In this document: in pieces, positions 1 to 8,907 of the stretch
How the letters are laid out: each line of letters opens with the position of its first letter
How positions within the stretch are numbered: the stretch's first letter is position 1
From: Crocinitomicaceae bacterium
GTDB lineage: Bacteria; Bacteroidota; Bacteroidia; Flavobacteriales_D; Crocinitomicaceae
Direction of reading: 5' to 3'
NCBI GenBank assembly: GCA_030727405.1
Contig: JANRBR010000011.1
Coordinates: 129,715-193,714 of the forward strand
DNA length: 64,000 bases
Translations under genes and position numbers: made by a program
The notes under the pieces: generated by a model
The model's database searches: none
Told to the model about the DNA's origin: nothing
The model's input: the letters and a program-made list of their open reading frames with translations, nothing else

Positions 1-2
1 CT

Positions 3-197
3 TCATTAATGATGGGTGGTTGGTTTTTAGCAACCTCGATTGGAAATAAATTGTCCGGCGTTCTGAGCTCACTGTGGGACAACTACGAGGACAAAGCAAA
101 TTTCTTTTATGTGAATGTTGTGCTTTTATGCGCTGCGTCGCTGCTCATGTTCGGCATGCTTCGGTGGTTAAATAATATATTCAAGGAATATGAATAA
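3..197 (+). CDS. POT-family peptide/proton symporter, C-terminal fragment
   Basis: The window opens inside this gene; only the last ~64 residues are visible and the frame is open to the left edge. The motif GGWFLATSIGNKLSG followed by a hydrophobic segment (FYVNVVLLCAASLLMFGML) resembles the final transmembrane helices of proton-dependent oligopeptide transporters (PTR2/DtpT type), which import di- and tripeptides across the inner membrane. The ATG at position 9 is an internal Met, not a start. The stop codon directly abuts the stop of the convergent gene at 198. Family assignment rests on the C-terminus alone. Confidence 0.7.
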   Translation, partial: SLMMGGWFLATSIGNKLSGVLSSLWDNYEDKANFFYVNVVLLCAASLLMFGMLRWLNNIFKEYE

Positions 198-764
198 TTA
201 CCCGAGGCGCTTGGTCACAAGCGCCTCTACTTTTTCATAGAAATGCTGCGGTTTATAGGTCCGCCATTCAATGTCCTCCAACTCACCTCCCATAACAAAG
301 TAATGGTCAATGTTGATGCGTTCAAATTCGCGCACTACGTGGTCATGAAAGTTCACCATCGCGATCCAACCTTCTTCGACATCGTCGAACCATTCTTCGT
401 AGTAACAATCGTCGGAATAATGGAAATTTAGTACGTTTTCACCGATGAGAATGAACTGATTGATTCCTTGGTCAATCAAAACATCGATGATGTCGCGCTT
501 TAAGATCATGATATCGTTTTCAATGGCATCGTTCCATTCGCCAATTAATTCAACGATTGCATAGGCAGCATCGTAGTCGACCATGAGGATTTTAATGAAC
601 AAAGTGGGAGAACCAATGGAATCCCATTGCGGATGGATGTAAAAATCATAAATGTTGTTCGTGAATTCAAATTCACTGTATTCGCGTTCAAAAAAAGGAG
701 ACAGTGGATCCTCCGAAGCGACGTAGTATCCACGCCAATTGAAATAAGGTTCGACAAAATGCAT
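198..764 (-). CDS. Conserved hypothetical acidic protein (188 aa)
   Basis: I do not recognise a domain. The protein is soluble, rich in Asp/Glu and aromatics, has no signal peptide or membrane segment, and contains a Tyr/Trp/Asp-rich middle (SDDCYYEEWFDDVEEGW). The frame can be read from a TTG at 770, but that TTG is the end of a TAAATTTG promoter motif (768-775). The ATG at 764 (MHFVEPYFNWRGYY) is therefore preferred, which would make the mRNA essentially leaderless. It is convergent with the transporter gene and divergent from trmB. Confidence 0.7.
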   Translation of the reverse strand: MHFVEPYFNWRGYYVASEDPLSPFFEREYSEFEFTNNIYDFYIHPQWDSIGSPTLFIKILMVDYDAAYAIVELIGEWNDAIENDIMILKRDIIDVLIDQGINQFILIGENVLNFHYSDDCYYEEWFDDVEEGWIAMVNFHDHVVREFERINIDHYFVMGGELEDIEWRTYKPQHFYEKVEALVTKRLG

Positions 765-767
765 GGA

Positions 768-775
768 CAAATTTA
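768..775 (-). promoter_or_regulatory. -7 promoter element TAAATTTG
   Basis: On the minus strand the sequence reads TAAATTTG, matching the Bacteroidota TAnnTTTG element. Its last G lies 4 nt upstream of the ATG at 764. No well-spaced -33 TTG is visible. Confidence 0.5.
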
Positions 776-873
776 TACAGCGAAAATGAGACTACACTGC
801 AATAGTCTAAAATAAGTTATAATTTCGCGTTTTTCTATTGAAGAAAACAATTCCTTAATAAAACAAACGCAAC

Positions 874-1542
874 GTGGGAAAAGATAAAATTTTACGATTT
901 GAAGCCATTAAATCCTTCTCAAATGTCTATGAACCAGTATTCAGAGAGCCCTTTCCTATTCAAGGGAATTGGCGCAAAGAAGTATTCCAAAACAACAATC
1001 CCATTATTTTAGAATTAGGCTGTGGAAAAGGAGAATATTCGGTAGGATTAGGTAGAAAATACCCCAACAAGAATTTTATCGGGGTCGATTTAAAAGGAAA
1101 CCGCATTTACATCGGAGCAAAGGAAGCTTTGGAAACAAACCTCAGTAATGTTGCATTTTTGCGCACCCGCATTGACTTTATCCTAGATTACTTTGGTGAA
1201 CATGAGGTAGATGAAATTTGGCTAACCTTTTCAGATCCACAACCAAACAAAGCACGCAAACGCTTATCTTCCCCCCTTTTTATTGACCGATACAAAAAAA
1301 TATTAAAACCTGGCGGCATTGTTCACATGAAAACGGACAGCGACATTTTGTTCGAATACACCTTGGAACAAATTGAAGAGAATAAGTACGAATGCCTAGA
1401 ATCTACGTGGGATTTATACGCAAATTTACCGGAGGATTTGGACCAAGACACCCGTGAAATTTTCCACATCAAAACACACTACGAGAAACTTTTTTCCTCT
1501 CGCGGATTTAAAATAAAATACTGTAAATTCAAGATTTCCTAA
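874..1542 (+). CDS. trmB: tRNA (guanine-N7-)-methyltransferase
   Basis: This is a class I SAM-dependent methyltransferase that makes m7G46 in the variable loop of tRNAs, in the cytoplasm. The SAM-binding motif I is ILELGCGKGEYSVGLG (about residues 48-63), followed by NFIGVDLKGNRI and the TrmB signature WLTFSDPQPNKARKRLSSP. The C-terminal MKTDSDILFEYTLE segment also fits the family. Its 222 residues match single-domain bacterial TrmB. The start is GTG (GKDKILRFEAI). The stop abuts the stop of the convergent glycosyltransferase gene. Confidence 0.93.
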   Translation: MGKDKILRFEAIKSFSNVYEPVFREPFPIQGNWRKEVFQNNNPIILELGCGKGEYSVGLGRKYPNKNFIGVDLKGNRIYIGAKEALETNLSNVAFLRTRIDFILDYFGEHEVDEIWLTFSDPQPNKARKRLSSPLFIDRYKKILKPGGIVHMKTDSDILFEYTLEQIEENKYECLESTWDLYANLPEDLDQDTREIFHIKTHYEKLFSSRGFKIKYCKFKIS

Positions 1543-2415
1543 TCAGCGAATTTGAATATAATTGCGGTAATTCGTATCGATGCCCATCCATTTCAATAAA
1601 TCCTTGATTTTATTTTTGAGGGATTTTTTGTTTCTACTTGGGTCAACTTTAAAGGTCCAATTCAAGCGATTGATGCGTGCTTGCATAATCTGTGGATGCG
1701 TCCCCTTAAAACGAGCCAATCCATTGATGTGTTCTTCGTATGGAAAAAACTCCACGTCTTCAATGTTCTTTTCCAGCCATTCGTCATCGTGCCAAAGCTT
1801 GTGAAAGGATGTTTGTTTTGCCTGCATCGCTCTCGGATCTTTTACCCAACCATAATGATAAACATCCGCATTGATTTTGGCTACCTTTAATTTTTGGTTA
1901 TCATCCTTGCGGAATCCTTGTGCATCGCGGTACGAGTATATGTTTGAGCTGTTTCGAATGATGCGTATTTCATTTTTGTACCAATTATTTGAAGCACCAA
2001 TAAAATCGTAGGAACCATAAAAGTGTTGATAGGAAAACAGAAGTCCATCTACTTCTGAATCGCCAACATACATTTCCATTTTTGAACGGATTTCTGCATG
2101 ATCTTTCTCGTGAATGACCTCATCTCCTTGAATGTAAAACGCCCAATCGCTGTCCTTTGAAATGGCCTGAAAAGCTTTGTTTGTCTCATCCGCAAGGACA
2201 GCGCCATTCTCACGTAGCGTGTCATCCCAAATGGTTTCAATGATCTTGATTTTCGTTGGGTCGATGGATTGAATCAATCCCAAAGTATCGTCTTCTGAAT
2301 TTCCAACAGCCACAATGACTTCATCACAGAGGGGTAAAATCGATTGGATTGCCTCCACAATTGGATAATCCAGTTTGATGGCATTTCGAATAAACGTAAA
2401 TCCTGAGACTTTCAC
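1543..2415 (-). CDS. Glycosyltransferase family 2-like protein
   Basis: This is a GT-A-fold glycosyltransferase candidate. Residues 1-10 (MKVSGFTFIR) lead into a nucleotide-sugar-binding region with CDEVIVAVGNSEDDT and a later SDWAFYIQGDEVIHEKD, where the D-x-E/D pair resembles the metal-binding DxD position. It has no signal peptide or membrane helix. The C-terminus is basic (NKKSLKNKIKDLL), suggesting peripheral membrane association. The start is GTG, 2 bp after the gatC stop, so it is probably the last gene of plsC-gatC-GT. Acceptor and sugar are unknown; an envelope-polysaccharide role is inference. Confidence 0.75.
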   Translation of the reverse strand: MKVSGFTFIRNAIKLDYPIVEAIQSILPLCDEVIVAVGNSEDDTLGLIQSIDPTKIKIIETIWDDTLRENGAVLADETNKAFQAISKDSDWAFYIQGDEVIHEKDHAEIRSKMEMYVGDSEVDGLLFSYQHFYGSYDFIGASNNWYKNEIRIIRNSSNIYSYRDAQGFRKDDNQKLKVAKINADVYHYGWVKDPRAMQAKQTSFHKLWHDDEWLEKNIEDVEFFPYEEHINGLARFKGTHPQIMQARINRLNWTFKVDPSRNKKSLKNKIKDLLKWMGIDTNYRNYIQIR

Positions 2416-2417
2416 GT

Positions 2418-2708
2418 TTATTTATCCAATACTTTAGGAATACGGAAATAATCGGAGTCTTTTTTCGGTGCATTCTTCAATGCTTCCTCATGAGAAACCG
2501 TCACTTTGGGCTCATCTTCACGCACGCGATTGATTTCCTCCGACATGAAGATCAAGGGCTCAACATTTGTTGTGTCCACTTCAGACAATTTATCCACGAA
2601 CTCAATCATGCGTTCCATGTCCTTTTGAATGGATGCTTTATCTTCCCCTTTAAACTCTAGTCGAGAAAGGTGTGCAATGTGATCAATTAGTTCTTCCGTG
2701 ATTTTCAT
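2418..2708 (-). CDS. gatC: Asp-tRNA(Asn)/Glu-tRNA(Gln) amidotransferase subunit C
   Basis: This is the small subunit of the GatCAB amidotransferase, which converts misacylated Glu-tRNA(Gln) or Asp-tRNA(Asn) to Gln- or Asn-tRNA. The 96-residue protein has the standard GatC start (IDHIAHLSRLEF), the central DKLSEVDTTNVEPL helix-turn segment and the C-terminal SDYFRIPKVLDK tail that wraps GatA. gatA and gatB are not in this window, so the complex is encoded at several loci. It lies 9 bp downstream of plsC and 2 bp upstream of the glycosyltransferase gene. Confidence 0.93.
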   Translation of the reverse strand: MKITEELIDHIAHLSRLEFKGEDKASIQKDMERMIEFVDKLSEVDTTNVEPLIFMSEEINRVREDEPKVTVSHEEALKNAPKKDSDYFRIPKVLDK

Positions 2709-2717
2709 GTGACAAAA

Positions 2718-3488
2718 TTATTGATTTTCATCCATTAAGTGTGGATATTCCGTTAAAATTGGACCATTAATCCGATCAAAACAAGCTTGACGGATTTCTT
2801 TGACTTCCATGTTGCTCAACTCCTCCACCGTAAAAAACGGATGGATGTACACGCGAGAAATACCCGGTTGCGCCGGACCTAGAATGTCTGTTGGGTCTGA
2901 GAAAAGTTTGTAGTTGTTTGTAAAAGTGAGCGGCAAAAGTGGAACCCCCATGATTTTTGCCATTTTGAATGCACCATCTTTGAAGGAAATCATTTTAGGA
3001 CATTGGTCATCTGGAATGGTTCCTTCTGGAAAAATAACGATAGACCAACCATCTGCAACCGCTTTGTTCGCCATCGAATAAGCTTGACCAGCCTTGCTTT
3101 TATCTTTTCGGTATACGGGAATGTTCAAATTTTTAAAATACGTGCCTAAAATCGGGTACTTTAAGAGTTCACTTTTACCCAGGAACACGAATGGGTGCTT
3201 GGGGAGAATGGAATGCATGAGGAAAATATCTAAATAGGAAGTGTGGTTTGCTACGATGATGTATGGACCATCCGGAAGTGGGGCTTTTTCTACCACTCGA
3301 ACGCCATAAAAACAAAAAATGCGCATCAACCAACTCCAAACAACAAAAAGCTTAAAACTAAACTTTTTCCATTTCGGATTCATAATGAGCACTAAGAAAA
3401 AAGGATAAAACAACACAGCAACGATTACAAATACAATCGCAATGTATAGTTTCCAAACCAATCCTAAAATGCCGAAAAATTTACGCAT
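2718..3488 (-). CDS. plsC: 1-acyl-sn-glycerol-3-phosphate acyltransferase
   Basis: This is an LPLAT-family acyltransferase that makes phosphatidic acid at the inner membrane. An N-terminal hydrophobic hairpin (about residues 5-50) precedes the catalytic NHTSYLD motif (H-x4-D), the GKSELLKYPILG region and FPEGT, the acceptor-phosphate motif. Of 256 residues, the length is normal. A TTG farther upstream (3509) is in frame, but a TATCTTTG promoter motif lies between it and the ATG at 3488, so I use the ATG. It heads the plsC-gatC-glycosyltransferase operon and is divergent from trpS. Confidence 0.9.
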   Translation of the reverse strand: MRKFFGILGLVWKLYIAIVFVIVAVLFYPFFLVLIMNPKWKKFSFKLFVVWSWLMRIFCFYGVRVVEKAPLPDGPYIIVANHTSYLDIFLMHSILPKHPFVFLGKSELLKYPILGTYFKNLNIPVYRKDKSKAGQAYSMANKAVADGWSIVIFPEGTIPDDQCPKMISFKDGAFKMAKIMGVPLLPLTFTNNYKLFSDPTDILGPAQPGISRVYIHPFFTVEELSNMEVKEIRQACFDRINGPILTEYPHLMDENQ

Positions 3489-3491
3489 AGT

Positions 3492-3499
3492 CAAAGATA
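3492..3499 (-). promoter_or_regulatory. -7 promoter element TATCTTTG for plsC operon
   Basis: On the minus strand the sequence is TATCTTTG (TAnnTTTG). Its final G is 4 nt upstream of the plsC ATG, so the transcript would be leaderless or nearly so. Confidence 0.5.
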
Positions 3500-3524
3500 C
3501 GCTTTTCAATGAACTTTTGAATCC

Positions 3525-3552
3525 TTGGATTCACTAGAAATGAGTAATTTTG
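3525..3552 (+). promoter_or_regulatory. trpS promoter TTG-N17-TAATTTTG
   Basis: A TTG (3525-3527) and TAATTTTG (3545-3552) are separated by 17 bp, giving a -33/-7 pair of Bacteroidota type. It lies 18 nt upstream of the ATG at 3570. It also explains why the in-frame TTG (3525) and ATG (3540) are unlikely translation starts. Confidence 0.55.
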
Positions 3553-3569
3553 AAAAAAAGAAACGAATA

Positions 3570-4538
3570 ATGGCGCGCATTTTAACAGGCATTCAGAGTA
3601 CAGGGACACCACATTTAGGCAACATTCTAGGTGCGATACTTCCTGCCATTGACTTGGCTTCAGACCCAACAAATGAATCCTTTTTGTTTATTGCTGACAT
3701 GCATTCCTTGACACAAATCAAGGATGGGAAAACATTGCGTGAAAACACCTACGCTACTGCAGCTACATGGTTGGCCTTTGGACTTGATGGTTCAAAAACG
3801 GTTTTCTACCGTCAAAGCGATGTGCCGCAAGTCACGGAACTAATGTGGTATTTGCTGTGCATGTATCCCTACCAAAGAATGACCTTAGCACATAGTTTCA
3901 AGGACAAAGCAGATCGATTGGATGACGTGAATGGTGGACTCTTTTCTTATCCGATATTAATGGCTGCAGACATCTTATTGTTCGATGCAGAAGTTGTTCC
4001 TGTTGGTAAAGATCAAAAACAACACATCGAAATGACGCGTGACGTAGCCAATCGCTTCAATTTAACTTATGGAGATACCTTGGTACTTCCAGAAGAACAG
4101 ATTCGTGAAGACACCATGTTGATTCCTGGAACGGATGGTGAGAAAATGAGCAAATCAAGGGGGAATTACATTGATGTTTTCTTGCCTGAAAAACAATTAA
4201 GAAAGCAAATCATGTCCATCGTTTCGGATAGTACTCCCCTAGAAGAACCGAAAAATCCAGACACTTGTCACACCTTTGCCTTGTATAAATTGTTAGCCAG
4301 CGAATCAGAGGTAAATGCGATGCGTGAAAATTATTTACGCGGCGGATACGGTTTTGGTCATGCCAAACAAGCTTTATTCGAATTGATTTTAAGCAAATTT
4401 GAAAAGCAACGCATGCGCTTTGATGAATTAATGGCGAATCCAGCTGAAATCGATGCAGCGCTACACCTTGGTGCGGAAAAAGCGAGAAAGGTAGCAAACG
4501 ACGTCTTGAATCGCGTTCGCTCGAAAGTGGGATATTAA
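3570..4538 (+). CDS. trpS: Tryptophanyl-tRNA synthetase
   Basis: This class Ic aminoacyl-tRNA synthetase charges tRNA(Trp). The Rossmann HIGH-like motif appears as TGTPHLGNILGA near the N-terminus, and KMSKSRGN is the KMSKS loop; LAHSFKDKADRLDD and PVGKDQKQHIEMTRDVA are further family blocks. The ATG at 3570 gives MARILTGIQSTG and 322 residues, as I expect for flavobacterial TrpS. Upstream in-frame starts at 3540 and 3525 would add 10-15 residues but overlap the promoter. It converges on the TonB receptor gene with abutting stops. Confidence 0.93.
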   Translation: MARILTGIQSTGTPHLGNILGAILPAIDLASDPTNESFLFIADMHSLTQIKDGKTLRENTYATAATWLAFGLDGSKTVFYRQSDVPQVTELMWYLLCMYPYQRMTLAHSFKDKADRLDDVNGGLFSYPILMAADILLFDAEVVPVGKDQKQHIEMTRDVANRFNLTYGDTLVLPEEQIREDTMLIPGTDGEKMSKSRGNYIDVFLPEKQLRKQIMSIVSDSTPLEEPKNPDTCHTFALYKLLASESEVNAMRENYLRGGYGFGHAKQALFELILSKFEKQRMRFDELMANPAEIDAALHLGAEKARKVANDVLNRVRSKVGY

Positions 4539-6374
4539 TTATTCGCTTAAAGCATAATTCAAGCCCACTTTAAACCATCGTCCTGGCATTTGAACAAATC
4601 CCGCTTCTACATAGTTTGTATTGGTCAAGTTATTCAATTCCACAAATAACTTCATCCCTTTAACATTTTCACTCACCAATTTAGCATCCAATAAATGGTA
4701 AACAGGCGTTGCAACACGTTCGATTAAACGATAGTTCAATTGAATGCTTGCATACTTTGAAAATTGAAAACTAAACTTCGCAATCAACTGTTGTTTTAGA
4801 TTCGAATAAGCATAACGCGATTCCAAATCGGCATCAAATACATGCGTTGCTTGGATGTACGTATAGGATACATCGATGAAATTTGGCTTGTACGCAGCAG
4901 AATAAACAAAGGATTTACGCACTTGAGCCTCCAAACCATAAAACCGCACTTCGGAAATGTTCACAGGTTTCCATTTATTCGGGTTTGGATCGATAGATGA
5001 AGTGTCTCGAACCCAATCGATCATGTCGTATGTTTGACGATAAAAGACATTTCCCTCTAGGTAAAGGGTGCCATTTTTAAACCAGCCTAGCTCCGCAGCA
5101 TTTGCATATTCCGGTTTTAGGGAAGCATTCCCCATATTTGATGGGTCAACGTAATACAATTCGGTATAGGTCGGGACACGGTTGCTTTTGGCAAAATTTA
5201 CAAACATCCGATTCAATTGATTGAATTGAAAGGCACATTGTACACTTGGCAAAAGTTTGATCGGATCATTCGAATAGCGAAATGCAAGGAAACTCGTGGT
5301 AGCTGTTAAACGACCAAGTCGCAAGGAAAGATCTCCAAATGCACTGGTATATTGTCGATCCCGCAAGCCTAAATTCGAACTATTCAGTTTCTCGAAGCGC
5401 TGTTCCAATCCAAGGTGATACGACAAGTTCGCCATTATCTTACCGGCCAATAAACTTTCGAAACTGTAGGTTTCGGAAAAATGACGGTTCGTGTAAAAAC
5501 CGGGATCGTTTCGTTTTAGTCGAAATTCATCTCGATTTGTTCGAGTACTCAATCGATTGACCCATGTTGCTTTTTTTAAGTTGACGTTATACCGAATACC
5601 AGCAAAGGCATTCTGCGTCGTCTCCCATTGATCTGGGAATTTATTTGAATAGTATCCATTCGCGCCAAATTGACGATCCGAATAAGCCAACATAATGAGG
5701 ACATACTGTTTCTTAAGCGAAATGCCTCCTTCGTATGAAAGCTGTTTGTTGTCAAAATCTGAATTATACCAGTGTCCATTTGATCGATCGTATCCCAAGG
5801 ACAACTTTTGATTCCACCGTTTCAATGGCGCACTTACTGTAGCATTCAGACCAGCTGTACCAAATGAACCTCCATAGGCTTGTGCTTTTACAAAAGATTT
5901 ATTCGAAAGAAAAGAAACAAAATTGACTGCGCCTGCAAGGGAACTTTGTCCAAAAATATGTGTCGCTGGACCTTTGAAAACTTCAATTTGATCAATGGCA
6001 TTGACCGTAAATGGAATATTCATCGCGTGATGTCCCGTTTGTGGATCTACCATTTTGAATCCGTTCACTAAAATCAAGGTCTGTTCGAAACTACCTCCCC
6101 TAATGCCAATATCAGCCTGCATGCCATTTAAACCGCGCTGACGGACATCGACTCCAGACGTGTAACTTAATGCTTCACTTAGACTACGTGAAGGCAACAA
6201 GGCCAACCTATCCGCTTTTATTAAGGACATGGATTGATTCCGTTTCAAATAATCTACCGGATTTCCCCTTCCTGTAACAATGACGTCTTTTATCGTGACC
6301 GTAAAATCATCTTTTTGAGCAAAAAACAATTGGGGACAAAGGAATAGAACAAAGAAAATGGAGGTTTTTTTCAT
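4539..6374 (-). CDS. TonB-dependent outer-membrane receptor
   Basis: This is an outer-membrane ligand-gated transporter energised by TonB. A signal peptide (MKKTSIFFVLFLCPQLFFAQ) is followed by a TonB-box-like VTIKDVIVTGRG, a plug domain (LPSRSLSEALSYTSGVDV, IRGGSFEQTLILVNG, IEVFKGPATHIFG) and a ~480-residue beta-barrel ending in an aromatic-rich strand. Its 611 residues resemble the compact BtuB/Cir type without a carboxypeptidase-like N-domain. The substrate is not predictable; no cobalamin riboswitch is evident upstream. The ATG at 6374 is chosen for the signal peptide and the TACTTTTG motif 20 nt upstream; longer readings run into the preceding gene. Confidence 0.88.
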   Translation of the reverse strand: MKKTSIFFVLFLCPQLFFAQKDDFTVTIKDVIVTGRGNPVDYLKRNQSMSLIKADRLALLPSRSLSEALSYTSGVDVRQRGLNGMQADIGIRGGSFEQTLILVNGFKMVDPQTGHHAMNIPFTVNAIDQIEVFKGPATHIFGQSSLAGAVNFVSFLSNKSFVKAQAYGGSFGTAGLNATVSAPLKRWNQKLSLGYDRSNGHWYNSDFDNKQLSYEGGISLKKQYVLIMLAYSDRQFGANGYYSNKFPDQWETTQNAFAGIRYNVNLKKATWVNRLSTRTNRDEFRLKRNDPGFYTNRHFSETYSFESLLAGKIMANLSYHLGLEQRFEKLNSSNLGLRDRQYTSAFGDLSLRLGRLTATTSFLAFRYSNDPIKLLPSVQCAFQFNQLNRMFVNFAKSNRVPTYTELYYVDPSNMGNASLKPEYANAAELGWFKNGTLYLEGNVFYRQTYDMIDWVRDTSSIDPNPNKWKPVNISEVRFYGLEAQVRKSFVYSAAYKPNFIDVSYTYIQATHVFDADLESRYAYSNLKQQLIAKFSFQFSKYASIQLNYRLIERVATPVYHLLDAKLVSENVKGMKLFVELNNLTNTNYVEAGFVQMPGRWFKVGLNYALSE

Positions 6375-6393
6375 TATTAATTTTTTTTTGTGA

Positions 6394-6401
6394 CAAAAGT
6401 A
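6394..6401 (-). promoter_or_regulatory. -7 promoter element TACTTTTG for the TonB receptor gene
   Basis: The minus strand reads TACTTTTG, 20 nt upstream of the receptor ATG at 6374, in the gap after the beta-mannosidase gene. The receptor can therefore be transcribed separately from the upstream operon. Confidence 0.5.
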
Positions 6402-6438
6402 CACAAGGAAACGCATTCCTGGTTCATTAAACCTTATA

Positions 6439-8907
6439 TTAATTATAGAGGAACGAGAAATCGGACAATTGTGGAACGTCATCCTTGTATTGAATGCGTA
6501 TAAGATGCTCACCACGTAATAAATGCACAAAATTGCGATCAAATGAAATTCCTGTTTTTTGTGAAAAAAGCCAAAAATCAGCACAAAACGCACTATTTTT
6601 CACCCAAATCTCTGCAGTTTTACTGTTTTTGTCTATGTTTTTGATGGAAAGATCAATTTGAACTTCACGTTTCTTTGGCGAGGGACCTATTAAAAAATCA
6701 CGGGTAATGCCATTGGATAATTCTACGCGAACCAATTGTTCATGCTTTGGGATGACACTCCAAATTAATTTATTTTCTTGATAAGCAACCGTTCTTTCAC
6801 CTGTAATCGACAAAGGAGACAATGCACGTTCACCCCAATTCAAATTGTAAATCAGTATTTTACATCCCAAAACTTGGTTTTCCATTACATCGGACTTCAG
6901 ATAAAGTTGGACTTCACCTTTTTCCGTTGTTTTTTGTAATATAGCTACCGGCTGAAAATCTTCACGCATAGCGTAATGCAAGGCTTTCCAATTCCCCAAA
7001 TAATCAATGCTCGACCAAGTCGGCGCAGGCCAACAATCATTTAATTGCCAATATAAGGTTCCCATGCAACGCGGCGCATCCAAACGGTGTCCCGCAACGG
7101 CAGAGGAAACCGCATAACGCTGCGTTAATTGTGAGTAATACACAAAACGATTAAAATCTTTGGTTGAACCATAAAGCAAATCTGCATGCTTTTGAATCAT
7201 GCCATTTCCCACATAACTTTTTTGGTGGTGCTTCATTACAGCGCTATTCAAGCGGAATTCATCGGGCGCAGCAAAAGAATTCAAGGTAGAAAACTCTGGA
7301 AAACTTTGAAATCCATATTCTGCATTAAAGCGACCTATTTTTGTGGCAAAATTGGACATCGGATCTTTCCCATGCCATACGCCCCAATAATGTTGAGATC
7401 CGTGGTTGTAAAAATCGTCATTTCCCCAATTACTAAGCGGAGATGTGTGAATGTAACTCGTGTTTGTCCAAAATGACACCAGTTTCGGTGCAAGTCCTTT
7501 GAACAAGTCGTTATACGCTTTCAGAATCGTTTCTTGTTCTGAATCAGATAATTTGTATTGGCTTTGAAATCCCCAATTCTTCCAGGCAACATCCACTTCA
7601 TTGTTTCCATTGAATAAAACAACGGACGGATGTGCAGAAATACGAGGAATCTGGTAATTAAATTCATTTTCCACCGTTTGTAAAAACGAATTGTCTCCTG
7701 GATACATGGCACAAGCAAACATGAAATCCTGCCAAACCATGATTCCTTTTTCGTCACACGCGTTGTAAAATGCATCATCTGGATAGAATCCTCCACCCCA
7801 AATGCGCACCATGTTGAAATTCGCTTTGGACATTTGCTCCACTTGATTGATCCAATCCTGCTCTGTAATGGACGCGGGAAAAACAGATGGAGGAATAAAA
7901 TCCGCTCCTTTGCAAAAAACAGGAAGTCCATTCACCTGAAATTCATAGGATGTCCCCCATTGGTCTTTCTGTTGAATCAATTCTGCCGTTCTAATCCCGA
8001 ATTGTAGAGGTTTTTCATCCACCAATTTCCCCTTAACAAACAGTCGAAGGGTATCCTGATAAAGGTTTGCTTCACTGATTCCAGATGGCCACCATAAATT
8101 TGGATTGTATTGAACGACTTCCGCTTCCAGATGTCCCGTTGTTGAATTATTCGTTAAGCTTAACTCACCGTATAAGCTCGAAACAATTTGATATTCGGTG
8201 CTTTGACCAGATACATCCAAGACGTATTTCAAACGTGCGAATGAATCTTCTTTTGGAATGGACAATGTTTGAACCGTGATGGCTTGGATTTTCATTTCTT
8301 TTCCAATGCGAACCTGGACAGGTTTTGCAAATCCAATGGTATTCATCCGTAGCGCCCAGTCCCAGCCAAATTGGTATTGAGGTTTTCGGGTTAACGGCGC
8401 GACCTTCCATTTTGAAGGGTCATTTGGAGCGGGATAATGGAATGCTTCGGCTTCATAACGTTCTTTATGGTAAAGGGTTGGTGGTGTAAAAACCACACGA
8501 ACCTCGTTGTAACCGCAAAGTAACTGGGATTTGATTTGAAAGGCAAAGGGATGGAAAAAATTATCCGTTTTACCAATCAAGTTGCCATTGACATAAATGG
8601 AAGCATATGTATCGACATTTGGAAAGAATAATTCAATGTCTTTCGCTAGAAATTGTTGTTCCGTTAAATAAAATTGACTTTGCAATTCCCATTCATAGTC
8701 TTCCACCCATTGGTATAACGCTTCATTTTCACCGTAAAAAGGATCTGGCAATTCACCTGATTGAAAAAGTACTTCTTGAACACTGCCTTTTTCACCGAAT
8801 GCTTTCCATTCTTGGGTTTTCGGATTTTTATAACTCCAACGGAGCGTTGTTTGACTTTGTGCGAGTCCTATCATGCAACAAAAAAGAAAAGTGAAGCATC
8901 TTACCAT
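6439..8907 (-). CDS. Glycoside hydrolase family 2 beta-mannosidase
   Basis: This is an exo-acting retaining beta-mannosidase-like GH2 enzyme (Man-beta-1,4 linkages). An N-terminal signal peptide (MVRCFTFLFCCMIGLAQS) suggests periplasmic action. Domains run jelly-roll, Ig-like, TIM barrel, C-terminal beta domains. The acid/base region is VVLFNGNNEVDVAWKNWG (N-E pair) and the nucleophile region is FNAEYGFQSFPEF; RCMGTLYWQLNDCWPAP is a mannosidase hallmark. Its 822 residues are typical. Its ATG shares one base with the glycosylasparaginase stop (TAATG), so the two are translationally coupled. Related GH2 specificities cannot be excluded without a phylogeny. Confidence 0.88.
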   Translation of the reverse strand: MVRCFTFLFCCMIGLAQSQTTLRWSYKNPKTQEWKAFGEKGSVQEVLFQSGELPDPFYGENEALYQWVEDYEWELQSQFYLTEQQFLAKDIELFFPNVDTYASIYVNGNLIGKTDNFFHPFAFQIKSQLLCGYNEVRVVFTPPTLYHKERYEAEAFHYPAPNDPSKWKVAPLTRKPQYQFGWDWALRMNTIGFAKPVQVRIGKEMKIQAITVQTLSIPKEDSFARLKYVLDVSGQSTEYQIVSSLYGELSLTNNSTTGHLEAEVVQYNPNLWWPSGISEANLYQDTLRLFVKGKLVDEKPLQFGIRTAELIQQKDQWGTSYEFQVNGLPVFCKGADFIPPSVFPASITEQDWINQVEQMSKANFNMVRIWGGGFYPDDAFYNACDEKGIMVWQDFMFACAMYPGDNSFLQTVENEFNYQIPRISAHPSVVLFNGNNEVDVAWKNWGFQSQYKLSDSEQETILKAYNDLFKGLAPKLVSFWTNTSYIHTSPLSNWGNDDFYNHGSQHYWGVWHGKDPMSNFATKIGRFNAEYGFQSFPEFSTLNSFAAPDEFRLNSAVMKHHQKSYVGNGMIQKHADLLYGSTKDFNRFVYYSQLTQRYAVSSAVAGHRLDAPRCMGTLYWQLNDCWPAPTWSSIDYLGNWKALHYAMREDFQPVAILQKTTEKGEVQLYLKSDVMENQVLGCKILIYNLNWGERALSPLSITGERTVAYQENKLIWSVIPKHEQLVRVELSNGITRDFLIGPSPKKREVQIDLSIKNIDKNSKTAEIWVKNSAFCADFWLFSQKTGISFDRNFVHLLRGEHLIRIQYKDDVPQLSDFSFLYN

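Noticed and set aside
7521..7931. 136-residue open frame inside the beta-mannosidase gene on the same strand, other frame
   Set aside because: It falls across the conserved acid/base region of GH2, and its translation shows no domain.
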